A stretch of DNA of 7,356 nucleotides from Candidatus Zixiibacteriota bacterium. GTDB lineage: Bacteria > Zixibacteria > MSB-5A5 > UBA10806. The stretch is from the NCBI GenBank assembly GCA_003520965.1, contig DOTU01000128.1, forward strand, positions 12,643-19,998, in the 5' to 3' direction. Below are positions 6,102 through 7,356 of this stretch, piece by piece. Both the position numbers and the translations under genes were made by a program. Under the pieces are notes generated by a model. The model did not search any database. It saw only the letters and a list, made by a program, of their open reading frames with translations, and was not told the DNA's origin. The stretch's first letter is position 1. Each line of letters begins with the position of its first letter.

Positions 6102-6153
6102 TGTGGCCTCACCTGACAACTTTAAGCGTCGGGTCAGGCGACCCGACGCCACA
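6102..6153. repeat. 52-bp palindromic element with hairpin family 1 copy B
   Basis: TGTGGC (6102-6107) and GCCACA (6148-6153) bound the element as inverted ends. Inside is a perfect 10-bp hairpin, GCGTCGGGTC (6126-6135) with GACCCGACGC (6140-6149), tetraloop AGGC, followed by CACAGTAAATT. CCTCACCTGAC at 6107-6117 is the exact reverse complement of 373-383 in the hairpin at 370-395. The element sits just after the rlmN stop in a convergent gap and could help end transcription, but it lacks a T-run. Confidence 0.65.
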
Positions 6154-6156
6154 GTA

Positions 6157-6191
6157 AATTTGGGGTCACAGCAAGCTGTGACGCCCAAATT
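6157..6191. terminator. Long hairpin between rlmN and the FmdB gene (family 2 copy A)
   Basis: AATTTGGG (6157-6164) pairs with CCCAAATT (6184-6191). Directly inside, GTCACAG (6165-6171) pairs with CTGTGAC (6176-6182) around CAAG, with one bulged G at 6183. The 15 pairs make a stable stem, and the right arm overlaps the FmdB stop codon (6190-6192). T-tracts on both sides are poor, so it is a plausible bidirectional transcript end or a repeat rather than a clear intrinsic terminator. Its core ACAGCAAGCTGT recurs at 7043-7054. Confidence 0.5.
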
Positions 6192-6510
6192 AATCCTTCT
6201 TGGGTTTTGATTCGGGCTTGGGTTTGGAATCTGTTTTAGGGGTTGAGTCGGTTTTGGGCTTGGAATCGCTGGCCGCGCGGGAGTTGAGATCGGCGGTTCG
6301 CTCGTTTTCGGCTGCTTTTTTATAGCTGGCGGAACGGTAATCGGTAATATAAAAACCAGAGCCCTTAAACATTACTCCGGAGCCGCCGGAGATGACGCGG
6401 TCAACCTCTCCCCCGCAGGCCGGGCAACGGGTCAGGGGCGGATCGGTTATTTTTTGAAACTCGTCAAATTTTTCACCGCAATCGCGGCATTTATATTCAT
6501 AAGTGGGCAT
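6190..6510 (-). CDS. FmdB-family zinc ribbon protein
   Basis: A small zinc-ribbon protein of the FmdB family, named after a putative regulator of formamidase/acetamidase genes in Methylophilus; the molecular role of most members is unknown. Residues 1-40 hold the ribbon MPTYEYKCRDCG...CPACGG, with four cysteine ligands C8, C11, C29 and C32, then the common family segment GSGFYITDYR (50-59). The tail 82-106 is a run of KPK-T/P-D/E repeats, highly charged and surely disordered. The total of 106 residues is within the family's range, with the tail variable. ATG at 6510 follows GGAG and starts 2 nt after the stop of the deoxyribosyltransferase-like gene, so it is almost certainly translated from the same mRNA. 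No substrate pathway can be inferred from context. Confidence 0.9.
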   Translation of the reverse strand: MPTYEYKCRDCGEKFDEFQKITDPPLTRCPACGGEVDRVISGGSGVMFKGSGFYITDYRSASYKKAAENERTADLNSRAASDSKPKTDSTPKTDSKPKPESKPKKD

Positions 6511-6512
6511 GG

Positions 6513-6947
6513 CTACTCCGCGTTAACAAACTCGCTTTTAAGGTATTCGCCAAACGAATCGAGATCGGCGAAAACCTTATTACTGCAAAAACGAACCACC
6601 CAGTTGGTGCTCATAGGAGAGATAATCCAGACCGGTATACCTCGTTGGTATGATTCCCAGATTTCGATGGCCGTGCCGAGCGAAGCGTGAGGCAGATAGG
6701 CGATAACCAAATCAGATTCCTGGACCATTTTGACATGGTGAAAGAAGGTTTGCTTGCCCTGCTCGTCATCATAATCTATAGAGTATTCATGGCCGTCGAA
6801 AGGGTCATAGACTTCGGACCCAGGCATGGCTTCTTGCAGAATCGCCCGAATCTGTTGTCTATACTCCTGAGAGTGGATATTCCGTCCAAGAGCAGAGCCC
6901 TGGATAACGCCGGATAAAAAGATTTTCTTATATTTCGGTTCATTCAT
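6513..6947 (-). CDS. Nucleoside 2-deoxyribosyltransferase-like protein
   Basis: 144 residues with a flavodoxin/Rossmann-like layout. IFLSGVIQG (9-17) is the first strand, EVYDPFDG (45-52) follows, and the diagnostic block ESDLVIAYLPHASLGTAIEIWESYQRGIPVWIISP spans 77-111. DLVIA plus the S-x-GTAxE segment is the signature of the nucleoside 2-deoxyribosyltransferase-like superfamily, in which the glutamate (E95 here) is the catalytic nucleophile. True members exchange bases on deoxynucleosides, but many relatives hydrolyse N-glycosidic bonds of nucleotides or are uncharacterised, so the substrate is not assigned. ATG at 6947 has GGAG 11 nt upstream, slightly far. A good promoter lies just before it, and the FmdB gene follows 2 nt after its TAG stop. 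Confidence 0.75.
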   Translation of the reverse strand: MNEPKYKKIFLSGVIQGSALGRNIHSQEYRQQIRAILQEAMPGSEVYDPFDGHEYSIDYDDEQGKQTFFHHVKMVQESDLVIAYLPHASLGTAIEIWESYQRGIPVWIISPMSTNWVVRFCSNKVFADLDSFGEYLKSEFVNAE

Positions 6948-6979
6948 TTGGTTTCATGCTCCATAATAATTCAGGCTTA

Positions 6980-7008
6980 AGTATAATAAAATGCACTCAA
7001 GATATCAA
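6980..7008 (-). promoter_or_regulatory. Sigma70-type promoter of the deoxyribosyltransferase-like/FmdB operon
   Basis: On the minus strand TTGATA (7008-7003) and TATACT (6985-6980) each match the consensus at five of six positions and are separated by exactly 17 bp. Transcription would begin near 6973, leaving a leader of about 26 nt before the ATG at 6947. This is the best promoter match I found in the window. Confidence 0.65.
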
Positions 7009-7038
7009 TAACCATTGAAAGGTAATGGTAGGTAAGTT

Positions 7039-7058
7039 CGGCACAGCAAGCTGTACCG
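7039..7058. repeat. Hairpin family 2 copy B
   Basis: CGG-C-ACAG (7039-7046) pairs with CTGT-A-CCG (7051-7058) around CAAG, with one C/A mismatch. The 13-mer CACAGCAAGCTGT is identical to that at 6167-6179. It sits upstream of the promoter at 6980-7008, between two leftward genes, with no T-run. The rest of 6948-7134 shows no gene and no clear terminator. Confidence 0.5.
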
Positions 7059-7134
7059 CTACACAATCAAAATACCGTTTGTCCTCCTATTAACTATTAT
7101 TCCGACGATTGATTTATCGTTTTTACGTTGACGC

Positions 7135-7356
7135 CTATGTCATTCTAATAATTAGATAAACCCAATTGGCGGCAACAAGCAGGATAGCCGAAATGCGCAG
7201 ACCCCTCTTTTCAAGAGGCGATAGAGTAATGGCGAGTCTTCGTCGGAAAATAATCCCGGCGAATATTATCAACGAAAATAATATTAGGCCAATCAGGGTT
7301 AACATAATTAGCGGGTTATAATGAAATGACGCAGCGATATCGAAATTTGATAAGGC
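7135..7356 (-). CDS. DUF2752 membrane protein, C-terminal part
   Basis: The frame enters from the right edge on the minus strand and ends at a TAG (7135-7137), giving 73 residues of the C-terminus. The visible part begins with a FDIAASFHYNPLIML-type stretch, the mark of DUF2752 proteins (family pattern: a D-x-x-A-A-x-x-x-NP block before a membrane helix). A hydrophobic helix follows at about 16-37, then a basic loop RRRLAITLSPLEKRG, and a final helix ILLVAANWVYLII. These are small inner-membrane proteins of unknown function. The N-terminus, where the family's cysteine/GMT motif would lie, is outside the window. No terminator is evident between it and the downstream leftward gene, but a promoter intervenes. 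Confidence 0.75.
   Translation of the reverse strand, partial: ALSNFDIAASFHYNPLIMLTLIGLILFSLIIFAGIIFRRRLAITLSPLEKRGLRISAILLVAANWVYLIIRMT

Noticed and set aside
7099..7125. A small AT-rich hairpin followed by TTTTTA on the plus strand.
   Set aside because: The stem is about 5 bp and the orientation is opposite to both neighbouring genes, so it does not serve as their terminator.

Overview
This is a bacterial chromosomal window of housekeeping genes with no mobile element, CRISPR array, rRNA or tRNA that I can see. The taxonomic clues are weak. Dxr means a methylerythritol-phosphate isoprenoid route, and RseP, RlmN and a secreted cyclophilin are all bacterial. Base composition looks moderate (about mid-40s percent GC by eye), and GTG and TTG starts are used. 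The many perfect hairpins between genes suggest an uncultured FCB-type lineage (Zixibacteria/Marinimicrobia-like) to me, but that is only an impression.

Layout, left to right. (1) 1-162, plus strand: the C-terminal end of a WYL-domain transcriptional regulator. (2) 163-512: a non-coding gap between convergent genes, packed with inverted repeats, ending in an intrinsic terminator that serves the leftward operon. (3) 513-3505, minus strand: a leftward envelope/isoprenoid operon transcribed as secreted cyclophilin, then dxr, then rseP, with a candidate promoter near 3570-3598. (4) 3506-3805: an AT-rich gap holding that promoter and two tandem terminators for the next operon. (5) 3806-4979, minus strand: a nitrilase-superfamily carbon-nitrogen hydrolase followed by a single-domain response regulator whose start lies inside the hydrolase gene (20-nt overlap). 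(6) 5062-6090, plus strand: rlmN, divergent from the hydrolase. (7) 6091-6189: a gap between convergent genes carrying two strong hairpins. (8) 6190-6947, minus strand: a coupled pair, a nucleoside 2-deoxyribosyltransferase-like protein followed 2 nt later by an FmdB-type zinc ribbon, with a good sigma70-like promoter at 6980-7008. (9) 7135-7356, minus strand: the C-terminal part of a DUF2752 membrane protein, cut by the window edge.

How they work together. The cyclophilin-dxr-rseP operon joins extracytoplasmic protein folding, isoprenoid precursor synthesis and intramembrane proteolysis. The dxr-rseP pairing is common in bacteria, but here the usual upstream uppS/cdsA are replaced by a cyclophilin. 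The hydrolase-receiver pair looks translationally coupled. I see no new enzymatic system. The least explained signal is a set of interspersed perfect hairpins. Two of them (370-395 and 6126-6149) are about 5.7 kb apart and clearly related, and every difference between their arms is compensated on the other side of the stem.
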